Of a stretch of 64,000 nt of DNA, positions 50,579 to 59,956 are shown piece after piece. The position numbers were made by a program, and so were the translations under genes. Source of the stretch: Streptomyces finlayi (GTDB taxonomy: Bacteria; Actinomycetota; Actinomycetes; Streptomycetales; Streptomycetaceae); NCBI RefSeq assembly GCF_014216315.1, contig NZ_CP045702.1, positions 1,736,001-1,800,000 on the forward strand. The letters run 5' to 3'. Every line of letters starts with the position of its first letter. Position 1 is the stretch's first letter. The notes beneath the pieces are model-generated. The model was not told the DNA's origin. It made no database searches and was given only the letters and a program-made list of their open reading frames with translations.

Positions 50579-51285
50579 GATGCGTCCGTCTCCGGTCGAT
50601 GGTCTGCGGGGCTGGGTGCCGGGAAGGCGAGCAGTCGCGTGAGGACCGTGCGTGCTCCGGGCGGCGTCGCGGCGTCCGGGCGCTTGTACCGGTTCATCAA
50701 CGCGATGTACTCCTCGAGGAACGCGCGCGGTTCGGGGAGCGTGAGCCGGATGGAGCCGCGCGAGTACGGGAAGGCGTCACCCACTCGTCGCCCGGATCGG
50801 GCTGATCGGTCCGGGCGGACTGGTGGGTCAGGTCAGTCCGGTCAGTTCGGTCGGGCTGTCCGCTGTCGCGTTGGAGCTGCTCGAAGAGGGCCAGGTCCGC
50901 GGCGTAGGCATGCCTGTTGAGCTCGTCCGTGACGCGTCGTGTCGCGGGTGTCTGGCGGGACCGCGGCAGGAAGCGCCGGTCACCCGGAACGGCTCTCCAC
51001 CAACATCGCCTTCTGCCTCCCGACCCTTCGGCCCCGGAGCCCGTGAGCTCTGCGGCAGGGGTCTCGACGTCCTGTGGCACGGTCTCCTCCACGAAGCCGT
51101 ACCTGGCCAGTTCGCGCAGGTGACAGCTGGTGGCTCCGGTGTTCAGCCCGAGCGCCCGGGCGAGGATCGCGGACGTGGCCGGTCCGTACAGGTGAAGTGC
51201 TGAAGGGTCTTTGGCGCCGTGGCTGGGCGAGCGCCTTGAGCGCCGCCAGCTCCGTGATCTCGGTACCACCGGGTTTCTCTGGCAT
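50575..51285 (-). pseudogene. ArsR-type (winged-helix) regulator remnant
   Basis: Starting at ATG 51285 on the minus strand, the frame reads MPEKPGGTEITELAALKAL. A frameshift near 51210 follows, then a helix-turn-helix core (SAILARALGLNTGATSCHL, RELARYGFVEE), and after another frameshift near 50790 the C-terminal GDAFPYSRGSIRLTLPEPRA. The parts read together as an ArsR/HTH_20-type regulator that probably controlled the adjacent FtsX permease. Both genes are decayed. Confidence 0.7.
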
Positions 51286-51503
51286 GCCCCACACACTGCT
51301 CTGCGCACAGCTGGCGGTGCACAGCAGTATTCCGGCGTCTTCGCACGGGGTTAGCCCCCTCGTCGCCCTCCTCCGGCCGACTGCACGCGCGCCCCGGAAT
51401 CCGCGCCGTCCCACCCGAACGCCACGCCCCAGTGGAGCGATCGCCGTGAGCCCCGCACATTCACCTCACCACCGAGGAACGAAATGTACGGAGATGCCGG
51501 CCG

Positions 51504-52292
51504 ATGAAGACCCTGTACCTCACCCCCGATCAGCTCGACGCCCAGGTCTCCCACCTCCACGACACAGCAGCGTGGCAGGACATCATCACGGGCTGGGAAC
51601 ACACAGCACCCGAAGCGCCATTGCCCGCGAAGCCTGGACCGGCGCCCCGACCGGAACCAGGACCCGAGTCTGAGCCGGGCCGGAAGCCAGGGCCGGAATC
51701 CAAGCCGGAGCCCGAGTCGGCATCTGCATCTGCATCGGCGTCGGCGTCGGCGTCGGCGTCGGCCAAGGGCAGCGCGACACGCGCCCTGGACCGAGCCCCG
51801 GCCCCCACCAGGGACTCGGCCGACTGGCGGGATCTGCTGTCCGTACCCGTCGATCAGCTCATCGACGAGTCCGTGCGGGCGCTTGCCACGCCACCGCCCC
51901 GCGAACGCCGGCTTCCCGGGCGACTGGGCGCGGTCCTGCCCGAGCGCCTGCACAGCTGGCGGCGTATCGGTCAGCCCGATGTGCGCCCCTCCGTCCATCT
52001 CGGCTACGCCCGGCAGATCCTGGTCGAGTGGGGCTGGCAGAACACCCCGTACCGGTTGCGCGATGCCCGGGGCGCCCGGTGCCTCTGTGGCGCCCTGCTC
52101 ACCGCTCACCGCCTCGGGTACGGATCCCTCGACACCATGGACCGGGCCGGGGCCTGGCTGATCACCGAGCTCCGTTCACAGGGCTGGACCGGTCTGATCG
52201 GCCCATGGAACCGGCACCCCGGCCGTACCGCCGCCGACGCCCTGTCTCTGCTCGATGCCACCATCCGACGGGCCTCACACGCAGGCCACTGA
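51504..52292 (+). CDS. DUF6197-like protein with low-complexity linker
   Basis: The 262-residue product has a short N-terminal helical region, a long Pro/Glu then Ser/Ala linker (about 35-95), and a C-terminal domain (about 165-260) with ILVEWGWQNTPYRLRD, CLCGALLTA and GPWNRHPGRTAADAL. This matches the DUF6197 pattern found in actinobacterial regulators and element genes. The function is unknown. The start is ATG 51504. No clear operon partner is seen. Confidence 0.75.
   Translation: MKTLYLTPDQLDAQVSHLHDTAAWQDIITGWEHTAPEAPLPAKPGPAPRPEPGPESEPGRKPGPESKPEPESASASASASASASASAKGSATRALDRAPAPTRDSADWRDLLSVPVDQLIDESVRALATPPPRERRLPGRLGAVLPERLHSWRRIGQPDVRPSVHLGYARQILVEWGWQNTPYRLRDARGARCLCGALLTAHRLGYGSLDTMDRAGAWLITELRSQGWTGLIGPWNRHPGRTAADALSLLDATIRRASHAGH
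51717..51765 (+). repeat. Hexanucleotide Ser-Ala repeat
   Basis: About eight copies of a 6-bp unit (GCATCT or GCGTCG) encode an alternating Ser-Ala stretch in the linker of the DUF6197-like protein. The in-frame length variation would change only linker length. Confidence 0.8.
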
Positions 52293-52453
52293 CCCCTCCG
52301 GCCGCCCTGGCTGACCGCTCTTGACCGCTCTGACCGCCCTGGCCCGTCACCCGAGCGTTCCAGCCCGGCCCGGCGCACCCGCATCCCGGACGCACTCCCG
52401 CCCTCGACCACAGCCTCCCCCGACCGGGCCTCCTCCCCCCGTGGGCCGCGTCC

Positions 52454-53260
52454 TCAGAAGGACTCGTCCAGGCCCTCCGTCTCCTCGCCCTCTTCCGCCA
52501 GGGCTTGCCTCACTACGCGCAGGGCCATCCCCTCCCCATACCCCTTGCGCGCGAGCATCCCAGCAAGGCGGCGCAGGCGCTTGTCCCGGTCCAGGCCGCG
52601 GGTGGAGCGGAGTTTGCGCGCCACCAGCTCCCGCGCCGTCGCCTCCTCCTGCTCCGGGTCCAGTTGCCCGACGGCCTCGTCGATCAGCCCTGAGTCCACG
52701 CCCTTGGTGCGCAGCTCACGCACGAGAGCCCGGCGTGCCAGCCCCCGGCTGCGATGCCGGGACTCCACCCACGCCTCCGCGAACGACCCGTCGTCGATCA
52801 GCCCGACGTCCTCGAACCGTGACAGCACCTCTTCGGCGGCCTCGTCGGGAATCTCCCGCATACGCAGGGCGTCCGCGAGCTGCTTCCGTGTGCGTGGCGT
52901 CCCGGTGAGCAGGCGCAGACAGATGTTGCGCGCCTGCTCCACCGGGTCCTGCGGTTCCCCCTTCTCGGCCCTCGACGAGGAGGAGGAACCGCCGCTTCTG
53001 CTGTCGGTGCGGGAACGACGGCCGGCGCCGCCCGGCCCCGAACCTTCGCCGAACCCTCGGCCACCTTCACCGAACCCCCCGCCCGAGCTCCTCCCCCGAC
53101 GGCGCCCGTTCCCCGCAGCGGGCTCGGTCCGGGAACCGGCCCTGCCCCCGGGACCGGACTCCGGCTCGGATTCATGGGCGGACCGGGCGGACCCGGCGAA
53201 TTCACGACCGGCGCCCGTGCCGGGGCCGATGTCGTCCGACCACTCCGTACGACGCGTCAC
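52454..53260 (-). CDS. recX: RecX regulatory protein
   Basis: The 268-residue product has a long N-terminal Gly/Arg/Ser-rich extension (about 1-100) and a C-terminal RecX domain: ICLRLLTGTPRTRKQL, then IDDGSFAEAWVESRHR, and RGLDRDKRLRRLAGMLARKGY. RecX inhibits RecA filament extension. The start is GTG 53260, three bases after the recA stop, so the two form an operon. The extended N-terminus is typical of streptomycetes. Confidence 0.95.
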   Translation of the reverse strand: MTRRTEWSDDIGPGTGAGREFAGSARSAHESEPESGPGGRAGSRTEPAAGNGRRRGRSSGGGFGEGGRGFGEGSGPGGAGRRSRTDSRSGGSSSSSRAEKGEPQDPVEQARNICLRLLTGTPRTRKQLADALRMREIPDEAAEEVLSRFEDVGLIDDGSFAEAWVESRHRSRGLARRALVRELRTKGVDSGLIDEAVGQLDPEQEEATARELVARKLRSTRGLDRDKRLRRLAGMLARKGYGEGMALRVVRQALAEEGEETEGLDESF

Positions 53261-53263
53261 GGT

Positions 53264-54394
53264 CTAGCTCTTGGCCGCCGCAGCCTTGGTGGCCTTGGCC
53301 TTGGTGACCGGCGCGGCCACGGACTTCGCCGAAGCGTCATCCGCGCCATCGGCAGTGACGGCCGGGACGGCAGCGGGCTCGGCCGCCGGGACCTCGGCCC
53401 GCACACCGATACCCAGCTTCTCCAGGATCTTCTTCTCGATCTCATTGGCGAGGTCGGGATTGTCCTTGAGGAAGTTACGGGCGTTCTCCTTGCCCTGGCC
53501 GAGCTGGTCGCCCTCGTACGTGTACCAGGCGCCGGCCTTGCGGACGAAGCCGTGATCGACGCCCATGTCGATCAGACCTCCCTCGCGGCTGATGCCGTGG
53601 CCGTAGAGGATGTCGAACTCGGCCTGCTTGAACGGCGGCGCGACCTTGTTCTTGACGACCTTGACCCGGGTCCGGTTACCGACAGCCTCGGTACCGTCCT
53701 TGAGCGTCTCGATCCGTCGGATGTCGAGACGCACCGAGGCGTAGAACTTCAGCGCCCGGCCACCTGTCGTGGTCTCGGGGGAGCCGAACATCACACCGAT
53801 CTTCTCGCGAAGCTGGTTGATGAAGATCGCGGTGGTCTTGGACTGGTTGAGCGCGCTGGTGATCTTGCGGAGCGCCTGGCTCATCAGACGCGCCTGCAGA
53901 CCCACGTGCGAGTCACCCATCTCGCCCTCGATTTCCGCACGCGGCACCAGGGCCGCGACGGAGTCGATGACGATCAGGTCGAGCGCGCCGGAGCGGATCA
54001 GCATGTCCACGATTTCCAGCGCCTGCTCACCGTTGTCCGGCTGGGACAGGATGAGATTGTCGATGTCGACGCCGAGCTTCTTCGCGTACTCGGGGTCGAG
54101 AGCGTGCTCGGCGTCGATGAAGGCCACCGTGCCGCCGAGCTTCTGCGCGTTCGCCACGGCGTGGAGCGTCAGCGTCGTCTTACCGGAGGACTCCGGCCCG
54201 TACACCTCCACCACACGGCCGCGTGGCAGACCGCCGACGCCCAGGGCGACGTCCAGTGCGGTCGATCCGGTGGGGATCACCTCGATGGGCTCGTTCGGCC
54301 GCTCACCGAGGCGCATCACCGCGCCCTTGCCGAACTGTCGTTCAATTTGTGCGAGTGCGGCGTCCAACGCCTTCTCGCGGTCGTTACCTGCCAT
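53264..54394 (-). CDS. recA: Recombinase A
   Basis: The 376-residue product starts at ATG 54394 (MAGNDREKALDAAL). A longer frame to 54532 would include a non-conserved, basic N-terminus. It has Walker A GPESSGKTT (66-74), the L1/L2 DNA-binding loops and a C-terminal Ala/Lys-rich tail. RecA drives homologous recombination and triggers LexA cleavage. The upstream LexA box at 54533 suggests SOS control. recX follows immediately. Confidence 0.98.
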   Translation of the reverse strand: MAGNDREKALDAALAQIERQFGKGAVMRLGERPNEPIEVIPTGSTALDVALGVGGLPRGRVVEVYGPESSGKTTLTLHAVANAQKLGGTVAFIDAEHALDPEYAKKLGVDIDNLILSQPDNGEQALEIVDMLIRSGALDLIVIDSVAALVPRAEIEGEMGDSHVGLQARLMSQALRKITSALNQSKTTAIFINQLREKIGVMFGSPETTTGGRALKFYASVRLDIRRIETLKDGTEAVGNRTRVKVVKNKVAPPFKQAEFDILYGHGISREGGLIDMGVDHGFVRKAGAWYTYEGDQLGQGKENARNFLKDNPDLANEIEKKILEKLGIGVRAEVPAAEPAAVPAVTADGADDASAKSVAAPVTKAKATKAAAAKS

Positions 54395-54532
54395 GGGTTC
54401 CACCCGATTTGCTTGAGTCGATCGCTTCACGTCAAAGACGCTAACCCCTGCCACTGACAATGGGCCTCGACGTCCTCCCGGCCTGTGGACAACTCCACGG
54501 TCGGGCCCGGGAAAACCCGGCCGGAACCTCAT

Positions 54533-54548
54533 GAGAATGGATGTTCGA
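54533..54548 (-). promoter_or_regulatory. LexA (SOS) box upstream of recA
   Basis: On the minus strand this reads TCGAACATCCATTCTC, about 140 bases upstream of the recA start. It matches the actinobacterial SOS box (TCGAAC-N4-GTTCGA) well in the left half and partly in the right, and is the form I associate with streptomycete recA promoters. It is the only such site in the 283-base intergenic region. Confidence 0.8.
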
Positions 54549-54677
54549 TTTCAGTGTCAAGCGCACCGCGCCGGACCATCCAGTCGAGAGTAGCCGCTTA
54601 TAACAGCACAGGGCTAGCAAGTCAATGAAAGTGTTTGACCTCACGCTAGATTCCGGGCACGCGGGGACATCTCCGAC

Positions 54678-55182
54678 ATGAAAAGCCGCCCTTGTCGCGG
54701 GCGGCACCGGCGGTACGGGAAGAGGCATCGCGGCCGAGGTCGGCGCCGCCGGAGCGACCGTCTATGTGACGGGACGCACCAGCGGCTCCGAACGGTCCGA
54801 GATGAACCGCCCGGAGACGATCGAGGAGCGCATCCGAAGCGAGCGGGGCGCGCTCTCCACATGCCGTGGCGCCCACTCCGGCCGGCTCAGGTCCCAGGCC
54901 ATGCTCCAGGCGCACGGCCACCGAGGCCAACTGGCGCGAGGCGATCGCGCACTCGCCCCACTTCGCCATCTCCGAGAGCCCTGCCCACGTCGGCCGCGCC
55001 GTCGCCGCCCTGGCGCCCAGGACCCCGAGGTGGCGCGCTGGAACGGAAATTCTCTGTCCAGCGGCGGGCCGGCGCAGGTCTACGGCTTCACCGACATCGA
55101 CGGCAGCCGGCCCGATGCCTGGCGCTACCTCACCGAGGTCCGGGACCCCGACCTTCCCGCGGACGGCACCGGGTATCGCTGA
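54678..55182 (+). pseudogene. Short-chain dehydrogenase (SDR) pseudogene
   Basis: The Rossmann N-terminus ALVAGGTGGTGRGIAAEVGA and ATVYVTGRTSG are intact, but the ATG at 54678 is one frame off from it. After RPETIEE, a large internal region including the catalytic Tyr-x-x-x-Lys is missing, and the C-terminal end (RWNGNSLSSGG, then YGFTDIDGSRPDAWRYL) follows. Further frame changes occur around 54850-55010. The gene cannot encode an active enzyme. Confidence 0.8.
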
Positions 55183-55197
55183 CCCCGCGGAAACTCC

Positions 55198-56463
55198 TCA
55201 CCCGGGTGCGTCCGTGCCGCTCTCCGGCTCGTCCCCCCGGCCATCGGGCTTCCGCAGGACCTGCCCCATCCGCGCCCGTGCCGACACGCCTCGGCGCCCG
55301 CGACGGCCGCCGTGCATCCTCGGGTCGTCCGTCACCTTGTACCGCTTCACGTACGCGCCGAGGAACGCCTGCAGCGTCGCGATCGCCGGGATGGCGATCA
55401 GTGCCCCCACGGCACCCATCAGCGCCGCCCCGGCAACGACCGAGCCGAACGCGACCGCCGGATGGATGTCCACGGTCTTGGAGGTGAGCTTGGGCTGCAG
55501 CACGTAGTTCTCGAACTGCTGGTAGACCACTACGAAACCGAGGACCCACAGCGCGTACCAGGGGTTGACGGTGAAAGCGATCAGCATCGGCAGGGCGCCT
55601 GCCAGATACGTACCGATGGTGGGGATGAACTGGGAGACCAGGCCGACCCAGACCGCGAGCGCCGGAGCGTAGGGCACGCCCAGGATCACCAGCAGCACGT
55701 AGTGCGCGACTCCGGAGACCAGAGCCATCAGTCCGCGCGAGTAGAGGTAGCCGCCGGTCTTGTCGACGGCGATCTCCCAGGCGCGCAGCACCTCGGCCTG
55801 GTGCGCGGGCGGCAGTACGGAACACAACGTGCGGCGCAGCCGGGGCCCGTCGGCCGCGAAGTAGAAGGCGAACAGGAAGATCGTCAACAGCCTGAACAGT
55901 CCGCCGAGCACCGTCGTCGAGACGTCGAGGACACCGGTCGCACTGTTCTGGACGTACTTCTGCAGCCAGTCGGAGTGCAGCAGACTGTCCTGGACGTCGA
56001 CCCGGGACAGCTTGGTGCGGAAGGTCTGGTTCCCCCAGTTGATCACCGAGTCGAGGTACGCCGGAAGATCCTCGACCATGTCGAGGATCTGGCCCGCGAG
56101 CATCGAGCCGAGCAGCAGGATGAAGCCGACCGCGGCGGACAGGACCGCGATGAAGACCAGGAACGTGGCAAGGCCGCGGCGCATACCGCGCGACGCCATC
56201 CGGCTCACGGCCGGTTCGATCGCCAGCGCCAGGAAGAACGCGAGCAGTATGTTGATCAGCAGGCCGATGAGCTGGTCGAACGCCCAGCTGCCGAGCTGGA
56301 AACAGGCGTAGAGCGCGAGCGCGAGCACCATCGCGCGCGGCAGCCAGCCGGGCATACGGGCCGGGCCGGCACCGGTGAGCGGCGCAGGTGGCGCGGTCGG
56401 CGGGACGGGCGGCTGGGTCTGGGCGGTCTCGTCTGTCGGTGCCACGGGACAAGTCTCGCCCAT
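55198..56463 (-). CDS. AI-2E family transporter
   Basis: The 421-residue product is read from ATG 56463 (MGETCPVAPTDETAQ); a longer frame to 56670 includes a non-conserved leader, and a GTG six codons in is an alternative. About eight hydrophobic helices are seen (AMVLALALYACFQLG, LLINILLAFFLALAIEP, and SQFIPTIGTYLAGALPMLIA near the end). This is the AI-2E/PerM family: a membrane exporter or transporter of unknown substrate here. The C-terminal tail is acidic-basic. Confidence 0.88.
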   Translation of the reverse strand: MGETCPVAPTDETAQTQPPVPPTAPPAPLTGAGPARMPGWLPRAMVLALALYACFQLGSWAFDQLIGLLINILLAFFLALAIEPAVSRMASRGMRRGLATFLVFIAVLSAAVGFILLLGSMLAGQILDMVEDLPAYLDSVINWGNQTFRTKLSRVDVQDSLLHSDWLQKYVQNSATGVLDVSTTVLGGLFRLLTIFLFAFYFAADGPRLRRTLCSVLPPAHQAEVLRAWEIAVDKTGGYLYSRGLMALVSGVAHYVLLVILGVPYAPALAVWVGLVSQFIPTIGTYLAGALPMLIAFTVNPWYALWVLGFVVVYQQFENYVLQPKLTSKTVDIHPAVAFGSVVAGAALMGAVGALIAIPAIATLQAFLGAYVKRYKVTDDPRMHGGRRGRRGVSARARMGQVLRKPDGRGDEPESGTDAPG

Positions 56464-56603
56464 GCGTGTGGCAACCGGCCGCCCGCCCCGGACCCCACCA
56501 GTGGCAGCTGCCCGGTTGCCGTCAACACTGCCCGGCTCCCCCGCTCGTCCGGAGGACCTCACCGAGCCCTGTCCGAGGGCTGTCCGGCGTCCTGGGAAAG
56601 CCG

Positions 56604-56798
56604 TCAGCGCTTTTCGGCAGGAACGCCGGCCGCCGCGCAGACCGCGCGCCAGACGTCCTTCACGTCCCATCCGGCAGTCAGCGCCTGGTGCACCGTACGG
56701 CCTCCGAGTTCGGACATCACATGATCGCGCGCGAAGGAGTCCGCGTAGGCCTCACCGAAGTGGTCCGCCATCCGCTCCCAGAAAATCGTCAACCGCAT
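56604..56798 (-). CDS. DUF3046 protein
   Basis: The 64-residue product has the whole DUF3046 signature, MRLTIFWERMADHFGEAY and SELGGRTVHQALTAGWD. It is a small conserved actinobacterial protein of unknown function, usually close to recA-recX. The start is ATG 56798. Confidence 0.95.
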   Translation of the reverse strand: MRLTIFWERMADHFGEAYADSFARDHVMSELGGRTVHQALTAGWDVKDVWRAVCAAAGVPAEKR

Positions 56799-56877
56799 GC
56801 ATCCATTATCCCGCTCCTGAGGGTGCAGCCGGGCCGCCCGACCGTGCCGACAGCGCTTTCCGCTCTACGGTCGCTCC

Positions 56878-57792
56878 ATGGCTGGAACCGGAGCACATCC
56901 ACTCGCCCGCGCCGAGCAGTTCATCTGGCTCACGGCCCGCGTCCTCGAACAGCGGCGGTTCGCCCAGGAGTTCCTGGGCGGCAGCACGGACGCGGTCGAG
57001 ACCGCACTCGCCGCGTACCTCAACGAGGACAGCGGTTACGGGCACGCGCTGGAACCCGATCTCCGCGGTCCCGTGAGCCAACCGCTGCACACCGCTCACG
57101 CACTCAGCGTGCTCGACTCCATCGGCCGGTGCACCGGCATGCGGGTGGAGCGCATCTGCCGCTATCTGAGCGACGTGTCGACCAAGGAGGGTGCACTGCC
57201 CGCGATCCACCCCTCACAGCGCGGCTACCCGGCCGCCCCCTTCATCCCCGTCGTGGACGACCCTCCCGCCGAGCTGCTCGCCACCGGTCCCGTCGTCGGG
57301 CTGCTCCACCGCAATCAGGTGTGGCACGCGTGGCTGTTCCGGGCCACCGATTTCTGCTGGGCCGCCATCGACGCACTCGAGCAGTCCCATCCGTACGAGA
57401 TCCAGGCGGCCGTCGCCTTTCTGGACGACGTCCCGGACCGGGCACGCGCCGAATCCGCGGCGGACCGTCTGGGACGGCTGGTACGCGACCAGCGGCTGGC
57501 GGTGCTGGACCCGGACCGGCGTACGGACTACCCGGTGGCCCCCGGCTACGCACCGGGCGAACACCACTTCCCGTACGACTTCGCCCGCACACCTGGATCG
57601 CTCGCCCGCGGGTGGTTCACCGACGAGGAGCTGGAGCGCTCACTCGACCACCTGGCGGACGGACAGCAGGAGGACGGCGGCTGGCCGGTCACCTGGCGCC
57701 AGTGGGCGCCGGGAACAGCCCTGGAAGGCCGCCCGCTCGTCACGCTCAGGGCGCTCCAGACGCTGAGGGCGTACGGCCGCAGCCTCGGCTGA
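56878..57792 (+). CDS. Squalene-cyclase-fold (prenyltransferase-like) protein
   Basis: The 304-residue product starts at ATG 56878. Repeated helical units and QQEDGGWPVTW near the C-terminus are typical of the (alpha/alpha)6 barrel of terpene cyclases and prenyltransferases. The conserved Asp motifs of active cyclases are not seen, so it is probably a non-enzymatic or otherwise specialised relative. This gene recurs near recA in streptomycetes. The function is unknown. Confidence 0.78.
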   Translation: MAGTGAHPLARAEQFIWLTARVLEQRRFAQEFLGGSTDAVETALAAYLNEDSGYGHALEPDLRGPVSQPLHTAHALSVLDSIGRCTGMRVERICRYLSDVSTKEGALPAIHPSQRGYPAAPFIPVVDDPPAELLATGPVVGLLHRNQVWHAWLFRATDFCWAAIDALEQSHPYEIQAAVAFLDDVPDRARAESAADRLGRLVRDQRLAVLDPDRRTDYPVAPGYAPGEHHFPYDFARTPGSLARGWFTDEELERSLDHLADGQQEDGGWPVTWRQWAPGTALEGRPLVTLRALQTLRAYGRSLG

Positions 57793-57827
57793 TCCGTCTC
57801 CGGCCGCGGCACTCTCCAGCAGAACGT

Positions 57828-58133
57828 CTACCCCAGGGCACGTACCCCGGCCGTCACCGCCACGGCGGCCCCGATGACCACAAGGAAGGGTGCGCGAAGG
57901 ACCAGGGCGAGGGCCGCCGCCGCCAGACCCGCTCCCCGGGCGTCCAGAGTGAGCTGCTGCCCGTCCGCGAACGTCTGCTGCGCGGTGAGCGCCGCCAGCA
58001 GCGCTACGGGCAGGAGCGCGGCCAGACGTTGCACCAGGGGACGTTCCAGCGCTCCGGCGGGAACGAGCAGTCCCAGGAGCTTGGCGAGATAGCAGCCGAC
58101 GAAGGTGAGCCCGATGGCGATCCAGACGTTCAT
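57828..58133 (-). CDS. azlD: AzlD-type branched-chain amino acid exporter subunit
   Basis: The 101-residue product has three or four hydrophobic helices (WIAIGLTFVGCYLAKLLG; LLPVALLAALTAQQTF; LVLRAPFLVVIGAAVAVTAG), the pattern of AzlD. It pairs with AzlC to export branched-chain amino acids. The start is ATG 58133, overlapping azlC by four bases. Confidence 0.92.
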   Translation of the reverse strand: MNVWIAIGLTFVGCYLAKLLGLLVPAGALERPLVQRLAALLPVALLAALTAQQTFADGQQLTLDARGAGLAAAALALVLRAPFLVVIGAAVAVTAGVRALG

Positions 58134-58993
58134 CGGGTGCTCTCCTCGTCCTGTGTCACGACGGTCGTTCCGTTCGTGCCGTCCTGTGTCCCCACGGTCG
58201 TTCCATTCGTGCGGCGCGCCATCAGAAAGAGGACGGCAGGTGCGGCGAGCGCGGAGAGCAGCACCGGAAGTCCCGCAGGCAGCACCGGCAGGAGCCCCAG
58301 GGCGAGCAGCACGGCGAGGGCGCCCGTGACGCGCTCCGTGGTGCTCTTCAGCATCGGTGCGAGCAGCGCCAGGAACACGGCCGGGCTCGCCGCGTCCAGC
58401 CCCCACGCGTTGGTGTCACCGAGCGCCTCGGCGCCGAGTGCCCCCACCAGGGTGGTCAGGTTCCACAGGACGTACAGGGTGAGCCCGGTGACCGTGAAAC
58501 CGATCCGGGCCGCACGCCTGGTGGGCTGCGGCAGTGTGACGGCCGTCGTCTCGTCGATGACCCACTGTGCGGCGAACGGACGTACCGCACGGGGCAGCGC
58601 CAGCAGCTGCGAGAGCCGCAGCCCGTAGAACGCGTTCCGCACACCGAGGAAGAAGGCCCCGGCCGCCGCCGTGTACGGGTTCCCCCCGGCTGCGAGCGCG
58701 CCCACCAGGGCGAACTGCGAGGCGCCGGTGAAGACCAGAAGACTGAGCGCGCAGGTCTGGAGCAGAGTCAGTCCGGCGCCGGCCGAGGTGACCCCGAAGG
58801 CGAATCCGGAGAGCCCGACGGCGATACCGACACCGAGCGCGTCCCGTACGACCTCCGCGTCCCGCCTGGGGGCGACGGCTGTCGGCGTACCGGATGTGCC
58901 CCGGCCGGGCGCTGCGGCCGGTCCTGCCCCCGGTCCGTCGGGTGTGCCGGCGTCCACGCGGCCGCTTCCTGGGGGTGCTGTCTGTTCTGCCAC
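58130..58993 (-). CDS. azlC: AzlC-type branched-chain amino acid exporter subunit
   Basis: The 287-residue product has a disordered N-terminus (about 1-45) and about seven hydrophobic helices, with the AzlC signature (CALSLLVFTGASQFALVGA; GVRNAFYGLRLSQLL; WVIDETTAV). The C-terminal tail holds a duplicated short unit, TNGTTVGTQD and TNGTTVVTQD. The start is ATG 58993, ten bases downstream of the AraC-type regulator gene, so the three genes form an operon. Confidence 0.93.
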   Translation of the reverse strand: MAEQTAPPGSGRVDAGTPDGPGAGPAAAPGRGTSGTPTAVAPRRDAEVVRDALGVGIAVGLSGFAFGVTSAGAGLTLLQTCALSLLVFTGASQFALVGALAAGGNPYTAAAGAFFLGVRNAFYGLRLSQLLALPRAVRPFAAQWVIDETTAVTLPQPTRRAARIGFTVTGLTLYVLWNLTTLVGALGAEALGDTNAWGLDAASPAVFLALLAPMLKSTTERVTGALAVLLALGLLPVLPAGLPVLLSALAAPAVLFLMARRTNGTTVGTQDGTNGTTVVTQDEESTR

Positions 58994-59003
58994 GTCCGGA
59001 ACG

Positions 59004-59864
59004 CTACGTCGGGGTGTCCGTACCGGTCTTGTACGTTCTTGCGCGCCCGCGCTGGTACGCCCCGGGTGGCACTCCCACGATCCGGGTGAAGTGACGGTTG
59101 AGGTGGGGCTGATCCGTGAAGCCGACGGCTGCGGCGGCGTCGGCGGGTGCGGTGCCCCCGTCCAGCATGAGACGGGCCCGCCTCACCCGGGCGTCGGTGA
59201 GCCAGGTGTGCGGCGGCATTCCGTACTGCTTCTTGAAAGCGCGGAGCAGTGCGAACGGACTGGTCCCGAGTTCGACGGCGAGCGTCTCCAGCGTCGGCGG
59301 CGCGGCCATCCGCTCCTGGAGTACCGTCCGGGCCCGCGCGGCGTCCCGGGCACCCGCCGAGTGGGGTACGGAAGTGGGCAGCACCCCGCCGTGCCGGCCC
59401 AGGAGTCTGGCGACCATGACGCGGAGCAGGCTGTCCGCCGCGAGGGCGTTGCCCTCCTCGGCGGCGCGGTGGATCTCGGTGATCAGCCGGGCCGCGTGCG
59501 GGTCCGGCACGCTGCTCTCGGCGAAGCCGACGGTTCCGCGCAAATTGGTCATGTCGGCCGCGATGTCGTTGATCACCTGCGCGGAAGGGTAGAGCGTGGC
59601 GTACACCCAGCCCTCCGGGACACCGGCACGGGCGGTGTGCGGAACCTCCGGATTGATCATGACCACGGCGCCGGGGCCGGCGTGCACGGTGCCGCCGGGC
59701 AGGCCGACGTCCTCGACACCGCGCGTGATCGTGCCGAAGACGTAGCCCTCGTGGGTGTGGCGCCGGAAGGTGTGGCGGACGTAGCGGGCCCGCAGGAGAT
59801 CGAGTTCGGGCAGCTCCGCGTACTGCCAGTACCGCGCCCACTCCTTCTCCGCCCCCGCTGCCAT
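59004..59864 (-). CDS. AraC-family regulator of azlCD
   Basis: The 286-residue product has an N-terminal cupin-like sensor domain (about 20-140; HTHEGYVFGTITRGVE, a His-rich strand) and a C-terminal double helix-turn-helix (about 185-275; LAVELGTSPFALLRAFK, AAVGFTDQPHLNRHFT). It is the first gene of the azlCD operon and probably controls it. The start is ATG 59864. Confidence 0.92.
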   Translation of the reverse strand: MAAGAEKEWARYWQYAELPELDLLRARYVRHTFRRHTHEGYVFGTITRGVEDVGLPGGTVHAGPGAVVMINPEVPHTARAGVPEGWVYATLYPSAQVINDIAADMTNLRGTVGFAESSVPDPHAARLITEIHRAAEEGNALAADSLLRVMVARLLGRHGGVLPTSVPHSAGARDAARARTVLQERMAAPPTLETLAVELGTSPFALLRAFKKQYGMPPHTWLTDARVRRARLMLDGGTAPADAAAAVGFTDQPHLNRHFTRIVGVPPGAYQRGRARTYKTGTDTPT

Positions 59865-59956
59865 AGGCGCATTCTCTCAGGTCCGGGGGCCGCCCCGCAG
59901 ATCATGTCACCGCCATGGCCCGCCGTCACCGGCCGTTGTCAGTGGCGAGGTGCACG

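Noticed and set aside
53264..54532. recA starting at 54532 with an extra 46 residues
   Set aside because: The extra segment is unlike RecA, and the conserved N-terminus begins at ATG 54394.
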